Assembly (NCBI RefSeq): GCF_018343665.1
Contig: NZ_JAGYPM010000003.1
Location: 339,497-403,496, forward strand
Direction of reading: 5' to 3'
DNA length: 64,000 nucleotides
From: Cytobacillus citreus
Lineage (GTDB): Bacteria > Bacillota > Bacilli > Bacillales > Cytobacillaceae
Below, piece after piece: positions 56,980 to 63,732 of this stretch. The position numbers and the translations under genes are program-made. The notes beneath the pieces are model-generated. The model searched no databases. It saw nothing but the letters and a program-made list of their open reading frames with translations, and was not told the DNA's origin. Within the stretch, counting starts at the first letter, position 1, and every line of letters begins with the position of its first letter.

Positions 56980-57145
56980 GATTATCTAACTGTCTTAATT
57001 CTAGTGAGTATGGTAAAAATCCGATGTAATCACTTTTAATTTCACGGTTCCTATTCATGTGTTCCCAAATGTCACAACCTTCAATACTAGGAATATAAAC
57101 ACCATTTTCAATTTTATTTTCAACATTAACATTAACATTAGTCAT
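56980..57145 (-). pseudogene. 5' end of the interrupted polymerase-like gene
   Basis: ATG at 57145 follows GAGGAG at about ten bases and encodes the native N-terminus (TNVNVNVENKIENG...LELRQLDN). After 54 codons the IS begins. Excising the IS joins LELRQLDN directly to HPKFSTFK in frame; 166 plus 2684 bases make exactly 950 codons. The frame as it stands runs on into the IS to 56906 and yields a 79-residue peptide. Confidence 0.88.
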
Positions 57146-57496
57146 TTATATCATTCTCCTCATTATGTGATTAATTGATTAAATTCGATATGGTATGTAA
57201 AACTAAAACTTAAATTATGTAATCGTAAAACTTAACACTGACAATTGAGATGAAGAAAAAAGAGATTCCAATTCGATAAGCAAAGTGGGTTTCTTTGCGT
57301 TCGACACCTAGCAACTAGTTTGCGTTGGTGAGAAGATTCTAACGAATCTTCTTGATTATCTTCTTATATTCTTCTTCCAACTCTTCTATTAACTATTAAT
57401 TAATCTATTAGTATAACTATTATGTAAACTCTTATATTAACTCTTATAGCCGATGTCGAAGCGTCCTCATCCTTACAGCCTCAATGAGTTTGAAAC
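57146..57496. other. AT-rich non-coding region beside the iterons (probable unwinding region)
   Basis: 350 bases without a supported ORF. The segment 57360-57460 is almost pure A/T with repeated AACTCTTATA and CTTCTT units. An inverted repeat AAGATTC-TAAC-GAATCTT lies at 57334-57351. Its position next to ten iterons suggests the DNA-unwinding part of a replication origin; this is inferred. Confidence 0.5.
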
Positions 57497-57706
57497 TTCA
57501 TTTTTCAACCCAATTCCAATTATGTAATATTGATTTCCTATTTAGTAAAATTCATTTCCGTTTATCCAAAAACGTTTTCCAATTCTAAAGAATCTATTTC
57601 CTCATTTCGAAAACTCATTTCCTTATTTTCAGAACCAGTTTCCGATTCATTAAAACTCATTTCCTCTTTTTTAGAATCCATTTCCTCTTTTCCAAAATTC
57701 ATTTCC
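57497..57706. repeat. Ten 21-bp iterons (putative replication origin)
   Basis: On the minus strand ten consecutive units begin GGAAATG-like (GGAAA or GGAAT) exactly every 21 bases: 57706, 57685, 57664, 57643, 57622, 57601, 57580, 57559, 57538, 57517. Seven lie inside the end of the initiator gene, giving a degenerate seven-residue repeat (EMNFGKE, EMDSKKE, EMSFNES...); three continue past the stop codon. Two helical turns per unit places all copies on one DNA face, as in iteron origins. Confidence 0.82.
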
Positions 57707-58581
57707 GACATTTTTAACGGATTGAATCTTGGAATGTATCTAGATGACGGTTCTTCACCTTTTAATATCTGCAATTCATAATTATTTGGTCTGGTTTCTT
57801 CTAATAAAGGAACGTCATTTATTTTTACTGACAACAATTTCTCAACATGTTTATGTACAGTTTCAACTAATCTATAATTTAATGCTTCTGCGATGGTGCT
57901 TAATTTCCAGTACATCTGCGATCCATCTCGTGTGCCATATTTATAGGTTTTAAGGAAGAATAAATACGTGATAAATTCATTTCTGCTTAATACTCCATTA
58001 GTAAGTAAATCAAAGTCCTCAATCGTAACCATGAAAAAGTTTATTGGGACTAACGTTTCGTTCACCCCTTTCTTCTTCACCTGATAACTAGGAATGTAAT
58101 TTGTGTACCAATGTAATGTCTTTACATTTTTCTTTATTTTAGGGTTGTATGCCACATGCTCTTTTTCAGAAATTAATCTTACTTCTCGTTCCTCAACAAT
58201 TTGCACCTTGTCCTCATATGGAGAATATTTTGCATTCGTGCTTCCTTTGAAATTCCAAAGTCTTTCTAATGACACTTTTAACTGTTTGGAGCTACATCCT
58301 ATATAGTCTGCAATTCTCTGTTGCTTTAATGTGAATTTATTTACCATCATAAATTGGAGAAAAATGTATACAACCATATCTAATTCAGTAAATTTCATTT
58401 GTCCTTGTTTTAATTCTGTCTCATCTGTTCCCTCGAGCTCTTTTTGAATATAAAGGTGGTCAAAAACTCCATTGTTTATGAGGACATATTTCATTCCATT
58501 TTCTTCAATAAGTGTTCTAACCTCATTTCTCATTTCTTCTTTACTACCTTTAATTAAATTTCTTTTTTGACGTGTTCTCAT
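57562..58581 (-). CDS. Putative replication initiator with iterons in its 3' end
   Basis: 339-residue protein. Two winged-helix-like regions can be seen: residues 65-115 (MVVYIFLQFMMVNKFTLKQQRIADYIGCSSKQLKVSLERLW) and 205-270 (FITYLFFLKTYKYG...KLSTIAEALNYRLVETVHKHVEKLL). This two-domain layout resembles plasmid or phage initiators. The C-terminal 50 residues are a low-complexity repeat dictated by the DNA iterons. AGGGGAG precedes the ATG. Binding of its own iterons is inferred from position. Confidence 0.65.
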   Translation of the reverse strand: MRTRQKRNLIKGSKEEMRNEVRTLIEENGMKYVLINNGVFDHLYIQKELEGTDETELKQGQMKFTELDMVVYIFLQFMMVNKFTLKQQRIADYIGCSSKQLKVSLERLWNFKGSTNAKYSPYEDKVQIVEEREVRLISEKEHVAYNPKIKKNVKTLHWYTNYIPSYQVKKKGVNETLVPINFFMVTIEDFDLLTNGVLSRNEFITYLFFLKTYKYGTRDGSQMYWKLSTIAEALNYRLVETVHKHVEKLLSVKINDVPLLEETRPNNYELQILKGEEPSSRYIPRFNPLKMSEMNFGKEEMDSKKEEMSFNESETGSENKEMSFRNEEIDSLELENVFG

Positions 58582-58620
58582 TAATAATCTCCCCTCTGAG
58601 TAATTGCTTAAAGTTATGTA

Positions 58621-58803
58621 TTAGCCATTTTGTTTAACATGCTGCTGAATTACTTCATTGACCTGTTCTGTGCGAAAATAAAGCCAGAATCTTTTTTGGT
58701 CATTAGATATTGCCGTAGTAACAAAGCGAACCCCATTTGCTTTGAGCTTACGTTGTAACGAAAAATCATAACAGAAAAATAGATGATCCTTTGTTAGTTC
58801 CAT
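58621..58803 (-). CDS. Small DUF5659-like phage protein
   Basis: 60-residue protein (FFCYDFSLQRKLKANGVRFVTTAISNDQKRFWLYFRT) that fits the DUF5659 pattern of short phage/plasmid proteins. AAGGAGTG lies before the ATG. It is part of the leftward early operon, just upstream of the initiator gene. Function unknown. Confidence 0.6.
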   Translation of the reverse strand: MELTKDHLFFCYDFSLQRKLKANGVRFVTTAISNDQKRFWLYFRTEQVNEVIQQHVKQNG

Positions 58804-58871
58804 TCCTCTTCACTCCTTTTAAATCAAATAGTTATTTATTTAGTTAATATAAAATTTCTTAACGGTATATT

Positions 58872-58903
58872 TCTAAGAAAGGAACAGCAGTTAAGCTGCT
58901 CCC
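58872..58903 (-). terminator. Stem-loop between early genes
   Basis: GGGAGCAGC pairs with GCTGTTCC around TTAACT, followed by TTTCTT on the minus strand. A leaky terminator or attenuator within the early operon. Confidence 0.6.
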
Positions 58904-58914
58904 TTGATATGTAC

Positions 58915-59325
58915 TTACGCATAATCCCTTGCTATATGTTCCAAGTCCCCATAGATTCCATCGGTATCTTCCTTCATTAATTTCTGCAAAAAAGAATAAA
59001 ATTGAGACTCTAATTTATGAGTAAATACAAAGTCATAAATAAGGGTGCTGAGTCCGTCCCTTTCCCAGTCAATTCGCTCCTTTTCATCAACAAACCAATC
59101 TAACTCATCTTTCCATAGTGTCACTGTTTGGCGATTTGGATTACTTGCGATAGATAATGCCTCTTTGTATTCAGCAGGATACTCCTTTGATGCCCATTTA
59201 ACGATTGCTTCATGATTGACTTCACCGTTAAAGTGGATTGCTGCTTTAAAGCTTAAATCTCTGTCTCGTACAAGGATGCTGTAGATTGTTTTGTAATTTG
59301 GTAAGTTAATAGTGTTTGTTGTCAT
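58915..59325 (-). CDS. Early phage protein of unknown function
   Basis: 136-residue mixed alpha/beta acidic protein with no recognised motif (VNHEAIVKWASKEYPAEYKEALSIAS; DELDWFVDEKERIDWERDG). AGGGAGAG lies ten bases before the ATG. In the leftward early operon. Confidence 0.55.
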   Translation of the reverse strand: MTTNTINLPNYKTIYSILVRDRDLSFKAAIHFNGEVNHEAIVKWASKEYPAEYKEALSIASNPNRQTVTLWKDELDWFVDEKERIDWERDGLSTLIYDFVFTHKLESQFYSFLQKLMKEDTDGIYGDLEHIARDYA

Positions 59326-59346
59326 TGTTTAATCTCTCCCTATAAT

Positions 59347-59433
59347 TTATTTGATTAATGTGTACCAGCGACCAAGTGACAGAGCAACAATTACTAGCGC
59401 AGTAAGCAACACTCCCTTCAATTTAATTTGCAA
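59347..59433 (-). CDS. Possible 28-residue membrane peptide
   Basis: From a TTG at 59433, the frame encodes a basic start (QIKLKG), one hydrophobic helix and RWYTLIK, ending just before the ribosome site of the next gene. No clear ribosome site is visible for the TTG, so this is tentative. It resembles the other miniproteins of this operon. Confidence 0.3.
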   Translation of the reverse strand: MQIKLKGVLLTALVIVALSLGRWYTLIK

Positions 59434-59477
59434 AACGTGCCAATTTTTTAAAAATGAAAAATTGGATCGAAAAATGC

Positions 59478-59506
59478 TTTACATTGACCATATGTGACTG
59501 TATAAT
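59478..59506 (+). promoter_or_regulatory. Near-consensus sigma-A promoter in a gene-free region
   Basis: TTTACA and TATAAT exactly 17 bases apart on the plus strand, opposite to the operon around it. No protein gene of normal size follows. Confidence 0.62.
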
Positions 59507-59512
59507 GGGCAT

Positions 59513-59668
59513 ATAGGTTTTAAAGATAGGTAGATAGTATTTATTGAAAAAGAGAATAAAAAGCCAAGTCATGCTTCAATTGCTATTTTTACGAGCAACC
59601 AAAGCAGGACTATTTGTGTTTTTAGAGATACACTCTATATAATATCGGTTGGTTATTACCGATGTTTA
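59513..59668 (+). ncRNA. Candidate RNA or micropeptide transcript
   Basis: Transcription from the promoter at 59478 would cover this stretch and may stop at a weak hairpin (ATCGGT/ACCGAT, 59644-59663, followed by TTTAGATTTTT). A TTG at 59544 opens a 32-codon frame with a basic then hydrophobic product, but with a distant ribosome site. It is antisense to none of the called genes. The remaining 59669-59890 shows nothing recognisable. Confidence 0.35.
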
Positions 59669-59890
59669 GATTTTTGGTAGATTTAATATGGTGGTAGTTG
59701 ATTTATTATTTTTCTCCGTATATTATTTTTACCTCTATGCTTTATTATATCTTTTTTCCTACTTTCGGCAATTATGATTTTACTAGGTATAGTCCGTGTT
59801 TTCGACATATATTCTACTTAACTATCATATAAGTTGTGTTATATACAAGTAAACTTTGTAGAAATTTGTCGCACGATTACCTATCAATGC

Positions 59891-60223
59891 TCACATTAAT
59901 TCTTGCCAATCAAATCTGCACTCATTTACAATAACTGATGTTAGATTGTGATTAATGTCCTCCAAGCAGTATGTATTAAGGTCTGTTCCTGTGAACAACC
60001 TACTTGCCTCTTCAAAAGCTTCTTCCTCATCATCTGAATTCGGTTGATAACTAACTGCAACAGAAACATTGAAAGTATTATCAGCAATTTGATTTATGAA
60101 AATATCTTGTTCCTTCAAAATTACATGGTTGATCAAAAGCTCTTGATTTGGAACTAACCACTCATCACAAATTACCTTGTTTGATTCAACTACCAAATTC
60201 ATTTGTCCGTATAAAGCTGCCAT
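59891..60223 (-). CDS. Early phage protein of unknown function
   Basis: 110-residue acidic, beta-rich protein with no recognised motif. AAGGGAGAG lies before the ATG. It follows the 28-residue membrane miniprotein in the leftward early operon. Confidence 0.55.
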   Translation of the reverse strand: MAALYGQMNLVVESNKVICDEWLVPNQELLINHVILKEQDIFINQIADNTFNVSVAVSYQPNSDDEEEAFEEASRLFTGTDLNTYCLEDINHNLTSVIVNECRFDWQELM

Positions 60224-60244
60224 TCTAATCTCTCCCTTTTTAAT

Positions 60245-60331
60245 TTAGATTTGTTTAGTTTTATCCATCCCAACGAATAATCCGACAACGAATGTAAAGC
60301 AAGAAAAGCCAATTAGCAATACCTCAGTCAT
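60245..60331 (-). CDS. 28-residue membrane miniprotein
   Basis: ATG at 60331 overlaps the stop of the preceding gene (ATGA) and has GGAGG at seven bases. The product is a single hydrophobic helix (LLIGFSCFTFVVGLFVGM) with a short basic tail. The perfect ribosome site and coupling make it a confident small gene despite its size. Function unknown. Confidence 0.68.
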   Translation of the reverse strand: MTEVLLIGFSCFTFVVGLFVGMDKTKQI

Positions 60332-60576
60332 TCTTGTTCCTCCTCCTGCCTTTCTCCTTCCACTTCGACACACACTTTCAAGATAGCTTCAGCAAACGCT
60401 CTAGCATCCTCAATGCTAACACTCACAACTGCATCAATTTCATGACCTTCTTCGTTGCGATGCCCCATTACAAACGATATAGCATCATTTTTCCCTTTTC
60501 CTTCCTGTGCATTAATATATTCCGGTTCAACTTCAAGATAAAAAATGACATTATTATCGATTTGTGCAATTCTCAT
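60328..60576 (-). CDS. Early phage protein of unknown function
   Basis: 82-residue acidic protein starting at ATG 60576 (MRIAQID), seven bases after GGAGG. Its start overlaps the previous stop (TGATG) and its stop overlaps the next start (ATGA). The end is very acidic (EGERQEEEQE). No motif recognised. Confidence 0.58.
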   Translation of the reverse strand: MRIAQIDNNVIFYLEVEPEYINAQEGKGKNDAISFVMGHRNEEGHEIDAVVSVSIEDARAFAEAILKVCVEVEGERQEEEQE

Positions 60577-60743
60577 CAATAACCCTCCTTCCTAATTTGT
60601 TCGTGCATGAGCTTTTTGTATAATTTCAAACGCTCATTTCTGAATGTGTGGGAACGAGGATGTTTTTTGCTAGGATGGATAGAACTTTTTAGTGCAACTT
60701 TTTTTAAATAATACGAAATCCTGTGAGTAACATCCTTTTGCAT
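60576..60743 (-). CDS. First gene of the leftward early operon (55-residue basic protein)
   Basis: ATG at 60743 after AAGGAGTGA. The product is strongly basic and helical (KKVALKSSIHPSKKHPRSHTFRNERLKLYKK), suggesting nucleic-acid binding. It sits about 50 bases downstream of the leftward promoter and operators, so it is the first early gene. Function unknown. Confidence 0.65.
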   Translation of the reverse strand: MQKDVTHRISYYLKKVALKSSIHPSKKHPRSHTFRNERLKLYKKLMHEQIRKEGY

Positions 60744-60769
60744 TCGGTTTCACTCCTTTTCTTAAAATG

Positions 60770-60863
60770 ACAACGTTTTGTTGTTACCCTAATAATACTA
60801 TATACAACTTTTCGTTGTCAACAACATTTTGTAGTTGTTTGTGAATATTTTTTTTGATAAAAT
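60770..60863. promoter_or_regulatory. Divergent promoters with three operator palindromes (lysogeny switch)
   Basis: Three copies of ACAAC-spacer-GTTGT: 60770-60784 (5-base spacer), 60804-60818 (5-base), 60821-60838 (8-base). Leftward promoter: TTGACA at 60816-60821 and TATTAT at 60792-60797, with operator 2 inside the 18-base spacer. Rightward promoter: TTGTTT at 60835-60840 and TAAAAT at 60858-60863, overlapped by operator 3. Binding by the XRE protein at 60889 would block early genes and tune its own level. Confidence 0.68.
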
Positions 60864-60888
60864 TAAAGTATAGAAAGGAGTGATTTAC

Positions 60889-61116
60889 TTGGCGAAAAGA
60901 GTTAAATCTGAACTTAAAAAAATCCTTGATGAAAGAAACATTTCAATACGCCAATTAGCGGAAATGACTGGTCTAAAATTTGAAACAGTTAGAAGACTTT
61001 ACCATGATGATACAAAGCAATACCAAAGAGACAGTATTGGATTAGTCTGTGAAGCTTTGGAAATTGAGTTATCTGAGTTACTAGTTTTAATAGACGTTAA
61101 AGAGGACAGCGAATAA
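60889..61116 (+). CDS. XRE-family repressor
   Basis: 75-residue Cro/C1-type helix-turn-helix protein (KILDERNISIRQLAEMTGLKFETVRRLYHDD). There is no C-terminal protease or dimerisation domain. The start TTG at 60889 lies eight bases after AAAGGAG; an in-frame GTG at 60880 overlaps that site. It is the only rightward gene of the switch and is transcribed over operator 3, so it is the likely lysogenic repressor. With no RecA-cleavable domain, induction must work differently. Confidence 0.82.
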   Translation: MAKRVKSELKKILDERNISIRQLAEMTGLKFETVRRLYHDDTKQYQRDSIGLVCEALEIELSELLVLIDVKEDSE

Positions 61117-61129
61117 GCTGTCTTTTTTT
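61105..61129 (+). terminator. Terminator of the repressor gene
   Basis: A 6-bp stem GACAGC/GCTGTC overlapping the stop codon, followed by seven Ts on the plus strand. Confidence 0.88.
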
Positions 61130-61403
61130 ATTTGTAAGTATACAGATGAGCATTTCCTTTAATCGTTGCACTGTGCAATGATTGAATTTCATCAACTGTT
61201 TTTTGTTTACCTGTTGATGGGATGGCATGTTCTTTATTTCTTTCTTCTTCTGGTAGTTTGGATATTAAATATAAGGCATTAATACCTAATTGGTAACCCG
61301 AATTTCCATTTGAAAATTCATTGAAAACTTTTACATACTTATTTGCACCCGAGAGCAACTTTGAGTCTCCTAATTCCTCTGCTATTCTGATACGTTCATT
61401 CAT
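61128..61403 (-). pseudogene. 5'-truncated gene, replication/partition-like regulator fragment
   Basis: 91 residues from an ATG with no ribosome site. The same frame stays open upstream (about 25 more codons reading FLTTNFDSYCKDFWKIDRDF) to a TAG near 61486, but with no ATG, GTG or TTG start. This looks like the middle and end of a longer protein that lost its 5' part. The helical pattern (ANKYVKVFNEFSNG..YQLGINALYLISKLPEEER) resembles DUF3102/ParB-like coupling proteins. Probably non-functional. Confidence 0.5.
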
Positions 61404-61561
61404 AAAGTCTCTGTCGATTTTCCAAAAATCCTTACAATAGCTATCAAAGTTGGTGGTTAAGAATAACCGATCATTTTGATCGTACTATGTCGTCACTATT
61501 TCAGTTACGACTAAGGAAAGGTCGTAAGATTTTCAATTACGAGGGTATGAGACAGTTTGTC

Positions 61562-62401
61562 CTAGACATCAAACACACTGAGAAACAGATTGTTCAATTG
61601 TTCTCGCTTAAATAGCTTCTTACACACACCGTTATAATAGCCCCTGAGTGATTTAACCTTACCTTGCTTAATTTTATACACCAATGTCTTTAAAGCTTCC
61701 ACAGCAACGTCTGAGATAGTTTTAGACGGTAGTTTAGCAATTCGCCCATGTATTGTAGCGATACGATAGAGTTCGATAATGTCACTTGAATTATGAAAAT
61801 AGAAATTTGAAACCCTAGCGAATTCTTTATCAATCCCATTTGGTAATAGATTGGTAAATTGTTCAGTTGATTGATTGCTAGATTCTACGGATTCTGTACG
61901 TATAGTATTATTATTTTTAATATTGCTAGATTTAGAAAGATTAATAGTTTTATTATGCTGGTTCAATTTTTCCTCTTTAGGTGGTTCAGTTTGTTTGGAA
62001 ATAGGAGAATTCTCAACTTCCAGATTTCGGGAATGCGATTGCTCTACACCAGACGTATAGCGATTAAACACATAAACACTATGCCCCTGTTTACCGTTCT
62101 TAAAAGTATTATGTACTACTAATAAGCCCACTTCTTTTGCTTTAGTGAGCATACGTTTAAAAGTCGATCTTGAGATTCCGATACCGTTTTGATGGGTAGT
62201 TGCAACCAAAGTTCCAATCTTGGCATAGCAAACGCCAGCAATAGATGCTGAGAAGCGTACAAGGCGTTTTAGAGCTATTAGCTCGCTCTTAGTAAACTTA
62301 TCCTTTAAATCAATCATGTGTTGCTCAAATTGATTGTTAAAGTCGTTTAAATCCTTAAATTGTGATAGTTGTTTGTATTGGTTAATATCTCCCGATTGCA
62401 T
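61562..62401 (-). CDS. Winged-helix DNA-binding protein, replication or regulation
   Basis: 279-residue protein. Residues 38-110 form a winged helix (KSELIALKRLVRFSASIAG..IGISRSTFKRMLTKAKEVGLLVVHNTFKNGKQ). A low-complexity polar linker (125-175, Ser/Asn/Glu-rich) and a helical C-terminal domain (about 185-275) follow. This plan recalls plasmid and phage HTH proteins of Bacillus. GGGAGG lies before the ATG. Its role may be transcriptional control or replication; not decided by sequence. Confidence 0.55.
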   Translation of the reverse strand: MQSGDINQYKQLSQFKDLNDFNNQFEQHMIDLKDKFTKSELIALKRLVRFSASIAGVCYAKIGTLVATTHQNGIGISRSTFKRMLTKAKEVGLLVVHNTFKNGKQGHSVYVFNRYTSGVEQSHSRNLEVENSPISKQTEPPKEEKLNQHNKTINLSKSSNIKNNNTIRTESVESSNQSTEQFTNLLPNGIDKEFARVSNFYFHNSSDIIELYRIATIHGRIAKLPSKTISDVAVEALKTLVYKIKQGKVKSLRGYYNGVCKKLFKREQLNNLFLSVFDV

Positions 62402-62468
62402 AATAAATAGTCCTCCCTAATTTGAAGGACAATGACCGTTTTTTGGGTATAGTTAATAAGCCTATCTG

Positions 62469-62579
62469 TTGAAAAAATTTTTCAGATGGGTTATATTGTA
62501 CTTAACGAATATACGGTATGTCCTTATTGGATGTACAAGGGGTTAGGTCTTTGCCGAGACTTAGCCCCTATTTTTTTTT
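62469..62579 (+). ncRNA. Candidate small RNA of about 75 nt with its own promoter and terminator
   Basis: Promoter TTGAAA (62469-62474), 17-base spacer, TATATT (62492-62497). About 55 bases after the -10 box a perfect 12-bp hairpin (GGGGTTAGGTCT/AGACTTAGCCCC, 62539-62568) is followed by TA and nine Ts. The expected transcript runs from about 62504 to 62579, with no ORF. It points toward the integrase 3' end and lies opposite the leader of the 61562 gene. Confidence 0.58.
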
Positions 62580-62587
62580 GGTTATTT

Positions 62588-63562
62588 TTATATATCTAAA
62601 TTATTCAATGGCGAATGTTTCTGATATTTTCTTGCCACTTCTTGATCTGTAAAATCCAAGTATGCTTTCATTGTTACATCTACAGAGCTATGCCCAAGCA
62701 ATCTGCTTAAAGTTGCAAAGTCACCATTACCCTCAATCAGGTAATACTTCGCAAAGTTATTGCGTAGTAAATGCGGATGTATATTAACCCCCACTTTTTC
62801 ACCTGCAAGCCTCAAGGTTCTTTCGAAGTTTCTGACGTCTAATTTAGTCCCTCTAATAGTCGGAAATAGGTAATGGCTATCTGAGTATCTATCCCTATAC
62901 TGCATCCATCTCTTGAGGTCGTTAGACATTTTAAATCCAAAATAAACGAATCTTTCTTGATTATTCTTGGGATTTTCAATCAGAATTGACTTATTTTTAA
63001 AGTCAATATTTTCTGGAAGTAAATCACAGCACTCTCCTGCTCTTATTCCAGTATCTAAAATAAGTCTTGTCTGAATCCACGATCTATACGAATGGAATTG
63101 TGTTAAATCAAAAGTGTCTAAAACCATTTTTAACTCTTCAGGAGTCAATAAAGATTTCTTTTTTCTTTTTGGTTTTATATTCTCGATGTTCTCAACTGGA
63201 TTTACCTTTATTTCACGTTCACTAAAAAGAAAATTAAAGAACACCTTAATGTTACGTAAATAATTAGCTATCGTTGTATCACTGATTTGCTTATTAAAAT
63301 CATGTCGGTGATCTGGATGATTAACTTCTTTTGATTTCTGTTTAACAACAACGGTGTATTTACCCCTTTCACGTAAATATTTAATGTAATGTCGGATATG
63401 AGAAGATTTTACTTTAACTGCATCTTCAATTTTAAATTCATCTTTTAGATATAGTGCAAAAAGCTTTAGAGTCTGCTCATAACTAGATAAAGTTTTCTTG
63501 GACAAATGCTTGGAATCACAGTAGAGCATAAATGAGTCGATTTGTAGTAGGATTTCCGACAA
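62588..63562 (-). CDS. int: Tyrosine site-specific recombinase (phage integrase)
   Basis: 324-residue integrase. The N-terminal SAM-like core-binding domain (about 1-110, LSKKTLSSYEQTLKLFALYL) precedes the catalytic domain with Arg in DTGIRAGECCDLL, HPHLLRNNF (His-x-x-Arg), LLGHSSVDVTMKAYLDF (His and nucleophile Tyr). The start chosen is TTG at 63562, nine bases after GGAGG. It lies 183 bp from the spo0A stop, in the same direction, beside the right att site. It should catalyse integration into the spo0A end. Confidence 0.93.
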   Translation of the reverse strand: MSEILLQIDSFMLYCDSKHLSKKTLSSYEQTLKLFALYLKDEFKIEDAVKVKSSHIRHYIKYLRERGKYTVVVKQKSKEVNHPDHRHDFNKQISDTTIANYLRNIKVFFNFLFSEREIKVNPVENIENIKPKRKKKSLLTPEELKMVLDTFDLTQFHSYRSWIQTRLILDTGIRAGECCDLLPENIDFKNKSILIENPKNNQERFVYFGFKMSNDLKRWMQYRDRYSDSHYLFPTIRGTKLDVRNFERTLRLAGEKVGVNIHPHLLRNNFAKYYLIEGNGDFATLSRLLGHSSVDVTMKAYLDFTDQEVARKYQKHSPLNNLDI

Positions 63563-63732
63563 CAAAAAACACCTCCAAAATATCAGATTTTTTACAAACC
63601 CGATAAACTGTAGGTGTTGAAAATTCAACGGTTTAATTTTAAATATTAGTACACATCCAAAACCTATTTATTGGTCACTTGTGTCAGTGTTCCAATTTAT
63701 AGGAATCAGCTTCAAACCCAGTCTCACCAACG

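Noticed and set aside
51800..57145. Group I intron or intein around the polymerase-like gene linked to the HNH protein
   Set aside because: No splice-site or intein motifs are visible, and the gene's interruption is fully explained by the IS.
57497..57706. CRISPR array
   Set aside because: The units are contiguous 21-bp degenerate iterons with no constant repeat and variable spacer alternation, and no cas genes are present.
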